DNA from: JABDJX01 sp039942715
Lineage (GTDB): Bacteria > Pseudomonadota > Alphaproteobacteria > Rhodobacterales > Rhodobacteraceae
Assembly: GCA_039942715.1 (NCBI GenBank)
Contig: JBDVBY010000012.1
Span: 1-63,442 of the forward strand
Direction of reading: 5' to 3'
DNA length: 63,442 bases
Shown: in pieces, positions 1 through 8,442 of the stretch
How positions within the stretch are numbered: the stretch's first letter is position 1
How the letters are laid out: the number at the start of each line of letters is the position of its first letter
Translations under genes and position numbers: made by a program
Notes under the pieces: model-generated
The model's input: only the letters and a program-made list of their open reading frames with translations
Database searches by the model: none
What the model was told of the DNA's origin: nothing

Positions 1-141
1 AACTGTCGTTGACGCCAAGCAGATCGGCGGCTTCACCGCTGGTAAACGTGCGCATGGATTTGGATGCGTCAGGCGGAAACAAGTTCTCGCGCTGCGCATG
101 AAGCTGGGCGGCGAGTTGCTCTGAATGGTGACGGATCACCG
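1..141. repeat. Terminal direct repeat, left copy (circle overlap)
   Basis: These 141 bases are identical to 63302-63442. The repeat sits at the two exact ends of the window, inside the 5' part of repA, and joining the ends restores one uninterrupted repA frame. This is what a circular molecule written linearly with an overlap looks like, not a biological repeat. 141 is also a common maximum k-mer length in short-read metagenome assembly, which would explain the exact length (inference). Confidence 0.95.
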
Positions 142-175
142 CATTCAGGTCATCCTGTGCGAAACGCTTATTCAT
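1..175 (-). CDS. repA: repA (ParA-type partition ATPase), N-terminal part across the circle join
   Basis: This is the first part of repA, whose remainder lies at 62286-63442. The ATG is at 175-173 on the minus strand and gives a product starting MNKRFAQDDLNAVIRHHSEQ, which continues in frame across the join to a total of 396 residues. The stretch holds the region before the MerR-like helix-turn-helix. Within the window alone the gene seems to start at the GTG at 63440, but that is an artefact of linearisation. See the entry at 62286 for function. Confidence 0.9.
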   Translation of the reverse strand, partial: MNKRFAQDDLNAVIRHHSEQLAAQLHAQRENLFPPDASKSMRTFTSGEAADLLGVNDS

Positions 176-323
176 CTGCTCTCTCAATCGGCGGCGTGTT
201 CACGGTAATTGGCGTTTGGCCGCGCTTTTTCGTGACTATGGACAATCGAATGAGATTCGCCAAGCGGTTTCTACACTTAGGGGTGTGTGAGCGGGAAACC
301 ACAAGAGCCGAGAAAGGGTAGGA
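176..323 (-). promoter_or_regulatory. repABC upstream region
   Basis: This 148-bp gap lies between the end of gspC and the repA start and must carry the repABC promoter. RepA proteins usually repress their own promoter. A small inverted repeat, CGAAT at 247-251 and ATTCG at 255-259, is a possible operator. A GAGAG stretch just upstream of the ATG can serve as ribosome binding site. I see no perfect parS palindrome here, and -10/-35 boxes are not clear enough to call. Confidence 0.4.
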
Positions 324-773
324 TCAGTCGCCGATGCGCAGAGTATAAGGCGAATTACCGTCTTTAGAGACCGAAATTTGCTCAGTTCCGATGTCGAGAA
401 TGCGCCATCGACCTACGGTTTCGCCTTTGCCGATGCGATAGAGCGCGCCTGTGGTTGATAGCTTCACAAAGGCAAGTGGCGCGGCATTGTCTTCGGCGAT
501 CACACCCAACAGCGATAGAACCGGCTCGGGAGCCTTTGGCGCTTCGGGCGTGGCAACGGGGCGGCGCGTGGCGTGGAAAACCGGGCGCGCGTTGGTGACC
601 TCGATCAGATCTGACAGCCGTTCACTGCCTGAAGACAGGCGTTCGTCAAGCTCTTTCAGCTCTGGCGTTGAGGCCGTAGCGGTTGCGCCGCCGCGCGGAA
701 TCCACAGAGCGGCAGCAGCCAGGATAAACACACCGAGGATTAGCAGAGGAAGGAACGCTTTGATTTTACTCAT
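324..773 (-). CDS. gspC: Type II secretion protein GspC, minimal form
   Basis: A 149-residue inner-membrane protein that should link the GspLM platform to the secretin. One N-terminal membrane segment (about residues 7-24) is followed by a periplasmic linker with NARPVFHATRRP and a C-terminal half (about 85-149) shaped like the GspC homology region, a short beta-rich fold with conserved glycines and a final LRIGD. There is no PDZ or coiled-coil domain, so it is much shorter than classical GspC (about 270-300 residues). It overlaps gspM by four bases (ATGA) and is last in the operon DUF1800-DUF1501-gspL-gspM-gspC. It could also be labelled GspN/PilP-like. The family call rests on context plus fold pattern. 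Confidence 0.65.
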   Translation of the reverse strand: MSKIKAFLPLLILGVFILAAAALWIPRGGATATASTPELKELDERLSSGSERLSDLIEVTNARPVFHATRRPVATPEAPKAPEPVLSLLGVIAEDNAAPLAFVKLSTTGALYRIGKGETVGRWRILDIGTEQISVSKDGNSPYTLRIGD

Positions 774-1300
774 GGTTTTTGCGTCCCATAGAGGCTTGCC
801 TGAAACGCAATCCGACGTTCAGGATTGGTGCGACTTGTGCGGGCAGGGCGCAGGGTAAAGTCTTCAATCACCACGATTGGGTTCATCGAGGCGAGGCCGT
901 AAAGAAATGCGCCAAGTTCCGCCTCGGGCGCGATCCCGTTAATGGCAAGGTTCAGACGCACGACACCGTCGATCTGCTCGATCTCGTCAGCACGGATCAT
1001 CTCGATATCAATGCGATGTGCCTGGGCCAGTGCCTGCAGGCTGGTTTGCACTGCGGCTTGGGCCAATTGCGGAGTTTCGCCAGGGAAAAACGCCTCGTCA
1101 GAGAGGCCGCTCGACAGGTTCCCCGTCAGGGTGGCGGCGCGCGCAATGGTGGTTTCTTTGGTAGCGATTGAGCCTGCACGATCATTGGCGGCGGCGACCA
1201 TCAGCACGCCAAACAGCACGAACGCACTAGCGACAAGACCACCGGCGGCCAGCGAAACCTTGCGTGGAAGGTCAGGGTTTGCGAAATGAAATGTGCTCAT
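770..1300 (-). CDS. gspM: Type II secretion protein GspM (PilO-like)
   Basis: A 176-residue bitopic inner-membrane protein: a short cytoplasmic N-terminus, one membrane segment (about residues 17-37), then a periplasmic alpha/beta domain ending RRIAFQASLYG. This is the architecture of GspM/PilO, which pairs with GspL in the inner-membrane platform. The ATG overlaps the gspL stop by four bases and its own stop overlaps gspC by four, so the three are translationally coupled. Sequence identity within this family is low, so the name rests on size, topology and position. Confidence 0.65.
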   Translation of the reverse strand: MSTFHFANPDLPRKVSLAAGGLVASAFVLFGVLMVAAANDRAGSIATKETTIARAATLTGNLSSGLSDEAFFPGETPQLAQAAVQTSLQALAQAHRIDIEMIRADEIEQIDGVVRLNLAINGIAPEAELGAFLYGLASMNPIVVIEDFTLRPARTSRTNPERRIAFQASLYGTQKP

Positions 1301-2364
1301 TGCGCGACCCCGTCTGCAAAGGTCGCTGCAATGCGGAATCGTTCGATTTCCTGAGAATTGTCACGAATAACGGGCGAGGCAAATTTGATATCGGTCAGGT
1401 TTGGTACGTCCGACAAAATGCGCGTAACTTCGGCGGCAGACGGCGCGAAACCAACGAGTGTGACCTCGTTGTCGTCAATGATGATCTGCGAGAGCCAAAC
1501 CTCGTCCGGGAGCACCTCGCTTAGCGTGCCGGTCACGGCCAGAACTTCGGTGGATTTGGCCAGCGACGCATCCAGATTGCGCAGGCGGGAAGAGGCGGCA
1601 GCGGTGCTGCGCAATTCAACCTGCGCGCGGGCGGCGTCATCGCTTAACGACCAATCAGTCAGTACTGTTTGCCCCCAATGCGCAGTGGCGGAAAGCGCAA
1701 AAAGAGCGGCGCCGGCAAGCGTGGCCTGAAGGGTAGGGGAGAGGCTTTTGAACAGAGCCCAGGGCGTCGCAGCTTGCGTGGCGTCGCTTTCAATCCAAGG
1801 GGGCAGGGTGCGCAGATCGCCGAACTCGTGTTCGCGAATTACCGAAGCAATTTCAACACCATGCTCGCGCAGCTTGCCGACGATTTCCATCAGAGGCGCT
1901 TCCATGGTCAAAGCCGCGGTCACGCTCCAACCGCCGCTTTCTGCTTCGTGCGCCTCCCAAAAAGACATCGCGACACCTTCGGCAAAAGGCGAGCGATAGT
2001 TGATTTCGGCTTCGATCATCTGAGACACTTCGGGCAAAAGCCCCGGTGGCACCTCAAAATTCAAATCAATGCTGGAGTCATGCGCCAGTACAAGATCGAC
2101 CATCCCGCTTTGAGCGGCATCGGCCAGAACTTTGTAGGTGCTGTCATCAAGTTCGATCGCATCCTCAACACCACGGGCACAGACCAGCGGCACATCACCG
2201 TTCATTTCGATGAAAAACAGGCAACGATCGTGGCGGAGGATATCGGTGGTCGTGGCACGCGCGGCACCCTGCGCAAGCAAAGCCCGCGCATAGGTAAACC
2301 AAGGCCCGATGGACAGGCCCTGGCGTTCGAAATTCACACCACCCGTTTGATCCGTCACCGTCAA
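1297..2364 (-). CDS. gspL: Type II secretion protein GspL (PilN-like C-terminus)
   Basis: A 355-residue protein. The N-terminal two thirds are an actin-like cytoplasmic domain expected to bind GspE. A single membrane segment lies at about residues 212-232, and a PilN-like periplasmic domain follows with the typical LPDEVWLSQIIIDDNEVTL stretch. The start is a TTG at 2364 with a GGAG six bases upstream, and a GTG two codons later is the alternative. It lies 57 bp after the DUF1501 gene and overlaps gspM by four bases. Confidence 0.75.
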   Translation of the reverse strand: MTVTDQTGGVNFERQGLSIGPWFTYARALLAQGAARATTTDILRHDRCLFFIEMNGDVPLVCARGVEDAIELDDSTYKVLADAAQSGMVDLVLAHDSSIDLNFEVPPGLLPEVSQMIEAEINYRSPFAEGVAMSFWEAHEAESGGWSVTAALTMEAPLMEIVGKLREHGVEIASVIREHEFGDLRTLPPWIESDATQAATPWALFKSLSPTLQATLAGAALFALSATAHWGQTVLTDWSLSDDAARAQVELRSTAAASSRLRNLDASLAKSTEVLAVTGTLSEVLPDEVWLSQIIIDDNEVTLVGFAPSAAEVTRILSDVPNLTDIKFASPVIRDNSQEIERFRIAATFADGVAQ

Positions 2365-2421
2365 AAGGCTCCGCTTTGCTACTGTTTACGCAATAACAAT
2401 CGCAACAAACTGTGGCGTTAC

Positions 2422-3720
2422 CTAGGCATTGGCGCTGAAAAGCTGGTAATTTTCGAAGGCATGATTGGGGAAGACCGTTGAAATCAACTGTTCTGACATG
2501 CCCATGTGACGCACCATGATCTCGGCGGCGATGTTGCGATAGCTGGTCACCGTCGGCAGCCAGTTACGCTCAACAACCGTGTCATCAATCGTCGTCACAT
2601 CATTGGCCACCTGACGCACTGTCGGGCCACCAAAGGCAAACCACGCACCACCTTCTCCGTGATCAGTACCGACCGAGCCGTTTTGCTTTTTGGTGCGGCC
2701 AAATTCAGAGCCACACAGCAGCACAACATCGTTCATCATTGCGCCCATGTCGCGATAGAAGGTCACGAAATCACTGGCGCCCTGCGCCATGTTGCGGTGA
2801 TAGCCTTTTTCCTGATCGGTAAACGGGTTCGCGCTGTCTTCTGCGATCTGGTTCGAGTGGGTGTCCCAACCGATGTTCCAGTCAAGGGCTGCCACCTCAA
2901 GTGGAATGCCTGCTTTGAGCAACTGCGCACAGAGACGCAAGCCGCGACCAAGGCCAGAGTTCGAGTAATCAAGACCACCTGCATTGGGCGTGTACCCGTC
3001 CGCTGCCATCTGAACGTCAGCGATTGAATCCAGCATAATCAACTGACTATCGCGGACCTGACCCTCGACGGCAGACAGATCAATCTCGTGCGAGTTGATT
3101 TCGCGCATCGCATCGGTCAGCTGGTTGTCAGCACAGCCCGCGCCATCGCAGAAATCGTTGTTTTCAAGGTTAAACCCGTCAGAGTTGTTGATCGCCGGCA
3201 CGTTGATCTCGCCGCGAATTTCAGTGGAAATCGAGGTTTTGCCAGCCACCATACCGCGTAGCGGGTGATCTGGACCCGCGACGTTCTGCATATAGCGGTT
3301 CAGATAGCCATCAATCAGGTTATTGCGCGCACCGGTGCCGATCCAACGCTGACAATCAAAGTGCGAACGGTTGTTGCCGGCAAACGACGTAGAAGGGGCC
3401 AGCATCATGTTGCCGGTGTCCCAAATCTCCATCAGCATTTCTAGATTGGGGTTCATCCCGCGCATGCCGTTGCCAAGGTCCAGCGCGCTGTTAATGTCGT
3501 TAGACGGTGGTGGCACCCCGATGTCAGGGCGGTAATCGTAGTAAAACGGATCGCCATAAAGCGGGAACAGGTGAAGCCCGTCCGCGCCACCGCGCATAAA
3601 CACTTTGATAAAGGTTTTGCCGCCTGCCTGTTGGGCAAACGAGAATTTAGGAGCGCCCGCAACGCCCACCATCGTAGCGGCGGCGGACAGGGATTTTAAA
3701 AAGTCTCTACGGTTCTGCAT
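2422..3720 (-). CDS. DUF1501 family exported protein, Tat signal
   Basis: A 432-residue protein with a twin-arginine signal, RRDFLK at residues 4-9, followed by a hydrophobic stretch and an AFA-like cleavage region near residue 29. It therefore folds in the cytoplasm, probably with a cofactor or metal, before export. The rest matches DUF1501, which has an alkaline-phosphatase/sulfatase-like fold: FMRGGADGLHLFPLYGD near the mature N-terminus and SEFGRTKKQNGSVGTDHGEGG near residue 350. No enzymatic activity is established for the family. It follows the DUF1800 gene by 37 bp and precedes gspLMC in one operon. DUF1800/DUF1501 pairs are common, and here they look like clients or accessories of the secretion system (inference). 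Confidence 0.9.
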   Translation of the reverse strand: MQNRRDFLKSLSAAATMVGVAGAPKFSFAQQAGGKTFIKVFMRGGADGLHLFPLYGDPFYYDYRPDIGVPPPSNDINSALDLGNGMRGMNPNLEMLMEIWDTGNMMLAPSTSFAGNNRSHFDCQRWIGTGARNNLIDGYLNRYMQNVAGPDHPLRGMVAGKTSISTEIRGEINVPAINNSDGFNLENNDFCDGAGCADNQLTDAMREINSHEIDLSAVEGQVRDSQLIMLDSIADVQMAADGYTPNAGGLDYSNSGLGRGLRLCAQLLKAGIPLEVAALDWNIGWDTHSNQIAEDSANPFTDQEKGYHRNMAQGASDFVTFYRDMGAMMNDVVLLCGSEFGRTKKQNGSVGTDHGEGGAWFAFGGPTVRQVANDVTTIDDTVVERNWLPTVTSYRNIAAEIMVRHMGMSEQLISTVFPNHAFENYQLFSANA

Positions 3721-3757
3721 GTGATTGGACCCTTAAGGCTGTAGAACTTGAATTGGT

Positions 3758-6481
3758 TTACTGAAGCTGGAAGCTTGGTGAGACGACGACGAGGCCCATG
3801 GCGCGTTCAAGCGCTGCGGTTTCATCCTGAACACGAGGTTCAAAGATGCCATCTTCGCCTTTTAGTGTGGCAACCAGGCTGTCAAATTCGCCAAGCGTGA
3901 ACTGATCGGCTGTACCAATGGCCAACAGGTAGGCGGCCACTTCTTCCGCTGTCTCAAGACCCGCTTCGGTGATGTCGGCGGCCAGATCGATGCCATAGTC
4001 CTGACGGCGCTCGGCAATATCGGTGATCTGGTTATACGCACCCACCATCGAGGCCGAGTTCAGCCAAGCAGCAGACACTTCGGGAAGGCCTGTTGGGACG
4101 GGGAAACGCACATAGTTGTGGCCTGCGTTTTCATGCGCCTGGCGGAAACGGTTCCAGAAATCATCCTCGGATGGATTGTCTGGACGCGCGCCAAAGGCAC
4201 GGATCACCGAAACCGCGTATTCGAACGGTGTTTTGGCCTTGTTACGCTGGTATGCGGCCGTGTTGACATAAGCCGGGTTGAGCAGGATCGCGCGCAACAT
4301 CGCCTCGATGTCACCGCCATCGCCCCAGGCTGCAACGCAGGTCGTTACAAAACCATCGGGTGGATTGTCAGCGACCAAAAGCTGGACCAGTTTGCGGCAT
4401 GTGCGCGCTTGTGTGCTTGGGTGATTTGCAAGGATGGCGATAAGCTCTTCGCCTTCCTGAACACCTTCTGCGCCTTCACGACCTGCGATTGTAACTCCAA
4501 GGAACGGGATCAGCTTGTCTTGCGGATCGTGATCGCCCGGATTGTAGACGAACTGATAGGTTTCTGCGACGTCTTCCGCGTTCGGATTGGTCCGCTCGTA
4601 GCGCCAGCCCGAGAACACCCGCGAGACCATGTCGACGTCTGCCGACGTATAGCCGGATTCAACGCCAACTGTCGAAAGTTCTAGAATTTCGCGACCATAG
4701 TTCTCGTTGATCCCCTCATTTTCGCGGTTTTCGCGGAAGCGGTTCTGATCGTTGTCCAGATATTGCGACATCAGTGGCGAACGCGCGCTGTAAAGCAGCA
4801 ATTCAGCAAATGTGCCAAAGGCATTGTCGCGGAAAAACTGGCGATCCGTAATGTTTTGCTGAACGATGTTGGTGTCTTTGGTTACAGCATGGAAGTGGTT
4901 CGCCCAGAAATGGCCGATCACTTCTTGCAGCTGCTTTTCGCTAAAGGCAGCGTGCGCGATGTCGTAATGCACAAGGCTGCGCAAAAGCGTGTTGCTGTTG
5001 CGCTCTGTCGGGCGAAGAATGCTGGCTGGATTCATCGCATTAAGGGCGGCATCGTTGATGGATTCAGGTGCAAGCTGTTCCTCCAGATAATTCTGGAAGC
5101 CCATGGCACGCACACGTGCATAAAGATCAGGCGTCGCCCCGAATGTCAGACGGCTAAGCGCTTGGGCCACGCCATCTTGCGCGGGCATGCCTGTAACGGT
5201 GTAGGTGACGGGCGTTGCTTCCACTTCATCGCTTGCCGATGACGCGCCAGTGAGCGTGACCTGAACCGCGTTGCTTGTGGCGAAATCTTCGGGGAACAAG
5301 CGCACCGCAAACTGACCTGTCATCGGGCCAACATCGACGGTTGTTGTGCGGTTTGAGCCTGAAACAGAGACGTTTACGATGTCAAACACCGAGCTGCTCA
5401 TCACCGCGCCAAACAGCGTTGATCCGGTGGCAGGTACCTGACCATTGATGTTGCCTGCCGAGGTCAATTGAACCGCTTGCGTGATCTCAACACCTGTCGG
5501 TGGTGACAATGGGCTGGCCTGAACGGTTTCAGGGGTTGGCGCGACAGACGGGTCGACGGCCGGGGCAGGGGGCAAAGTTGGTGCTGGTGCTGCTGTTGGG
5601 GTGCCTGGCGCTCCGGGCGTTCCCGGTGCCGCAGTACCACCGCCACCACCGCCGCTGCTGGATGGAATGGACGAAATGCCACCGCCACCCGAAGACGTTG
5701 TGCTTGCTGGCGTTGAAGACTGTGTTGCAGGCGCAAGCGCTGCCGTGGTCAGCATGCCGGGTGACATGCCACCAGAGGCGCCACCAGCATTGGTTGAACC
5801 CCCTTCACCACCAGACGCCGCCGGCGCGCGCGCGGTTTTGGAAGATGATCCGCCGATTGAAAATCCTTCTTTGCCACCAGTGTTAGACACACCAAGCAAA
5901 CCGCCGCCATTTTCAGACGCAGCAGAAGCTGTGGTCGTGGAAGGCATCACAGAGGCGTTTTCGGCCGCCAATGTTGCTTCTTCTTGTGGCGAAATCTCTT
6001 CACTGACCTCGGCCAAAGTGCGGGGTTCTGCACCCAATGCGGCAAATGTCAGTACTTCAAGCGCGTTTGCGTTGCCATCGGCCCCTTCAATGCGGATAGC
6101 GTGTGCACCCGCTGACAATGCCTGCAACGCTTTGATCGGCGTGCTGTCATCCTCTAGGGCCGGACCCGTTGTATCAATCGCCAGTGTCCCGTCGATATAA
6201 AGCTTGAGACCCGTGCCGGGTGCCGCTGCAAAGTTGTAGACGCCTTTGACCGGCACCGTGACTTTGCGATACAGACCCCCCTCAACCTCGACATCAGGGG
6301 TGTCATTTGCCGCTACGTCAGCGTCTCCTTGCATCGCCTTGGCAACGGCCAAAAAGCGGTCGCTTGTGTCCTTGTCGGCAGCCGGCATCATTTGCTCGGC
6401 AAACAAAGTTCCAGTTCCAGCAATCAGCGCGGCAGCCGCGACGCCAGATAACATCTCAATTCTATAAAATGATTTGCGCAT
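3758..6481 (-). CDS. DUF1800 family large exported protein
   Basis: A 907-residue protein. The start chosen is the ATG at 6481, which gives a Sec signal peptide (MRKSFYRIEM..., cleavage near residue 30) behind an AAGGGATG ribosome site. The reading frame is open further upstream but without a signal peptide. Domains in order: a small beta domain resembling PA14 (about 65-150); a long Gly/Ser/Pro/Thr-rich linker (about 180-330); an Ig-like beta domain (about 330-430); then the DUF1800 domain (about 440-860) with GHFWANHFHA, NYGREILELSTVG and RKLVQLLV. Function of the family is unknown. The size, linker and carbohydrate-binding-like front suggest a surface or secreted protein. It is first gene of the operon with DUF1501 and gspLMC. 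Confidence 0.88.
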   Translation of the reverse strand: MRKSFYRIEMLSGVAAAALIAGTGTLFAEQMMPAADKDTSDRFLAVAKAMQGDADVAANDTPDVEVEGGLYRKVTVPVKGVYNFAAAPGTGLKLYIDGTLAIDTTGPALEDDSTPIKALQALSAGAHAIRIEGADGNANALEVLTFAALGAEPRTLAEVSEEISPQEEATLAAENASVMPSTTTASAASENGGGLLGVSNTGGKEGFSIGGSSSKTARAPAASGGEGGSTNAGGASGGMSPGMLTTAALAPATQSSTPASTTSSGGGGISSIPSSSGGGGGGTAAPGTPGAPGTPTAAPAPTLPPAPAVDPSVAPTPETVQASPLSPPTGVEITQAVQLTSAGNINGQVPATGSTLFGAVMSSSVFDIVNVSVSGSNRTTTVDVGPMTGQFAVRLFPEDFATSNAVQVTLTGASSASDEVEATPVTYTVTGMPAQDGVAQALSRLTFGATPDLYARVRAMGFQNYLEEQLAPESINDAALNAMNPASILRPTERNSNTLLRSLVHYDIAHAAFSEKQLQEVIGHFWANHFHAVTKDTNIVQQNITDRQFFRDNAFGTFAELLLYSARSPLMSQYLDNDQNRFRENRENEGINENYGREILELSTVGVESGYTSADVDMVSRVFSGWRYERTNPNAEDVAETYQFVYNPGDHDPQDKLIPFLGVTIAGREGAEGVQEGEELIAILANHPSTQARTCRKLVQLLVADNPPDGFVTTCVAAWGDGGDIEAMLRAILLNPAYVNTAAYQRNKAKTPFEYAVSVIRAFGARPDNPSEDDFWNRFRQAHENAGHNYVRFPVPTGLPEVSAAWLNSASMVGAYNQITDIAERRQDYGIDLAADITEAGLETAEEVAAYLLAIGTADQFTLGEFDSLVATLKGEDGIFEPRVQDETAALERAMGLVVVSPSFQLQ

Positions 6482-6777
6482 CAGAGTCTCACATCCCTTA
6501 CGAACACGATTAGTGTGGCGAACAGTTAAGGATTTTTCTGGCGGCCAATTATGGCGAAAATGGGCGCAAATCGGGCGTTCCGAGGGGCAAAACAAGGACA
6601 CTGTTGCCGAGGTGATTGAAAGCTGGTTGCAAGACCCATCAATGTTTCTTGTCCAACGACAGAGAAACAATTTGCCACAATTCAGCTTATTTAAAACGTT
6701 GCGAAAATAAGGGGAATCTCTTAGTTTTTGAGGCGGGGCTAGTCACCAGTTTTTTGGTGCAGGCGAGCGAGCATAAA
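6482..6777. promoter_or_regulatory. Divergent promoter region of the two secretion operons
   Basis: These 296 bp separate the DUF1800-DUF1501-gspLMC operon (minus) from gspEFGHIJK-O (plus), so both promoters must lie here. No gene is supported. The stretch near 6660-6725 is AT-rich and could hold the gspE promoter. I find no clear operator. Confidence 0.5.
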
Positions 6778-8442
6778 ATGGCGCGGGATACAGCCGTTGC
6801 ACACTCAGGCGGCGGACAGGCCGATTGGCTGATCGATGCGGGTCTGTTGACCCCTGATCAGCTGACCAAAGCCACAGCAGCCGCGCAATCATCAGGACAG
6901 CCTTTGCGCACGGTGATTGATCGACTTGGACTTGTCTCTCAGCAGGCATGGGCCAAGGCGGCCGCATCCGCGTGGGGATTGCAAACAATCGAAGCCGGGG
7001 ACTTCCCGAAAAAGCTGCCCGTCGATCCACGCCTGTCGATAGATTACCTGCGCCGCAATGCGATGGTAATCCTGTCGCTGGACGGCGCGCCGATAGTGGC
7101 CGTGGCCGATCCGGGTGACAAAAGCGTGCGCCAAGCGCTAGGCATCGCCTTTGGGTCAAACATCCAATACTGCGTCGCGACCGAACGCGATATTGAAGAC
7201 GCGCTTTTGCGCAGTGCTGAAGAAGCGGACGACGACGGTGTGATCGCGGTCGAGCTTGGGCAGGGCGATTTCGATACGGATCGTTTGCTTGAAATGGCGA
7301 ACAATGCTCCGACTGTGCGCTATCTCGATTGGCTGTTTTCCAAGGCTGTTGAAAGCGGTGCAACCGATATTCATGTTGAAATGCTGGAGAAAACGCCACG
7401 CGTACGTTTGCGCATTGACGGTGTGTTGGTCGAAACCCAACCGATTGAACGGCATTTGTACGATGGTGTCGTCTCGCGTCTGAAAATCCTTGCTGATATG
7501 GACATTTCCGAGCGTCGCTTGCCGCAAGATGGCTCTATTCGCCAGAAAACCGCCGGACGCACCGTGGATATCCGCGTTGCTAGCGCGCCAACGGTGCACG
7601 GCGAAGTCATGGTTTTGCGTCTTCTGGACGCCTCAGCGGCCCGTGCACGGCTTGATCAGCTTAATTTGACCCCAGATGTTCACAAACGCTTAACAGCGGC
7701 TCTGAAGCAGCCAAACGGCCTCATTCTGATGACCGGACCCACGGGCAGCGGTAAAACAACGACGCTGCACGCCGGATTGGCCGAGATCAATCAGGTGGGG
7801 CGCAAGATCATCACCATCGAAAACCCGGTCGAAATTCAAAACCCCGGTTTGATCCAGATGGAGGTGCGCCCCGAGCTTGGCTGGACCTTTGCCAGCGCGC
7901 TGCGTTCCGTTCTGCGCCATGACCCTGATGTCTTGATGGTCGGTGAGATCCGAGATGGGGAAACCGCAGAACTGGCCGTGCGCGCTGCGTTGACCGGCCA
8001 CTTGGTGCTCTCGACCCTGCATACCAACCGCGCGCATGAGGCCGTGATGCGCCTTGGCGATATGGGCGTGCCTGATTTTCTGATTGATAGCGTGCTGCGC
8101 CTTGCCGGGGCGCAGCGTTTGGTGCGTCTACTGTGCAATGAGTGCGCTGAACATACCGAGATCACGCAAAACATGGCCCCACTGATAAAGGCTTTCGCCG
8201 CAGCTGTGCCCGAAGCGGGCCCGCCCGAGAGTTGGCCCGTGCGCCGCGCAGTTGGTTGCGAGGCGTGCAGCAACTCGGGTTTTGCCGGGCGACGCGCTGT
8301 GTTTGAGATGGTCGATCCTGCAAGCGGTTTGACCAAGCCGGAACGCACAATGGGCGCGGAAGGCATCGCGCTCTTTGCCAATGGCGAAACGACGCTGAAA
8401 GAGCTGACGACCGTGTTCGGATCGGGGGATTTCTGGACATGA
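6778..8442 (+). CDS. gspE: Type II secretion ATPase GspE
   Basis: The 554-residue cytoplasmic motor that drives pseudopilus assembly. I start it at the ATG at 6778 (MARDTAVAHSGGGQ), because the upstream extension has no family resemblance. An N-terminal T2SSE_N-like domain covers about 1-150. The ATPase core follows, with GPTGSGKTTT (Walker A, about 318-327), the Asp box around TIENPVEIQN and Walker B VGEIRDGETAE. A CxxC...CxxC zinc module lies near the C-terminus (CNEC about 450, CEAC about 498). It overlaps gspF by four bases. Confidence 0.95.
   Translation: MARDTAVAHSGGGQADWLIDAGLLTPDQLTKATAAAQSSGQPLRTVIDRLGLVSQQAWAKAAASAWGLQTIEAGDFPKKLPVDPRLSIDYLRRNAMVILSLDGAPIVAVADPGDKSVRQALGIAFGSNIQYCVATERDIEDALLRSAEEADDDGVIAVELGQGDFDTDRLLEMANNAPTVRYLDWLFSKAVESGATDIHVEMLEKTPRVRLRIDGVLVETQPIERHLYDGVVSRLKILADMDISERRLPQDGSIRQKTAGRTVDIRVASAPTVHGEVMVLRLLDASAARARLDQLNLTPDVHKRLTAALKQPNGLILMTGPTGSGKTTTLHAGLAEINQVGRKIITIENPVEIQNPGLIQMEVRPELGWTFASALRSVLRHDPDVLMVGEIRDGETAELAVRAALTGHLVLSTLHTNRAHEAVMRLGDMGVPDFLIDSVLRLAGAQRLVRLLCNECAEHTEITQNMAPLIKAFAAAVPEAGPPESWPVRRAVGCEACSNSGFAGRRAVFEMVDPASGLTKPERTMGAEGIALFANGETTLKELTTVFGSGDFWT

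Noticed and set aside
1..141. Terminal repeats as a phage-like or transposon terminal repeat
   Set aside because: They lie inside repA and joining them restores the gene, so they are an overlap of a circular sequence.
176..323. A third parS site upstream of repA
   Set aside because: GTGTTCACGGTAATT near 196-210 contains only a half match. No palindrome with the GTT...AAC pattern is present.
6616..6777. Upstream extension of gspE (54 more codons)
   Set aside because: The added residues have no T2SSE_N similarity and cover the divergent promoter region.
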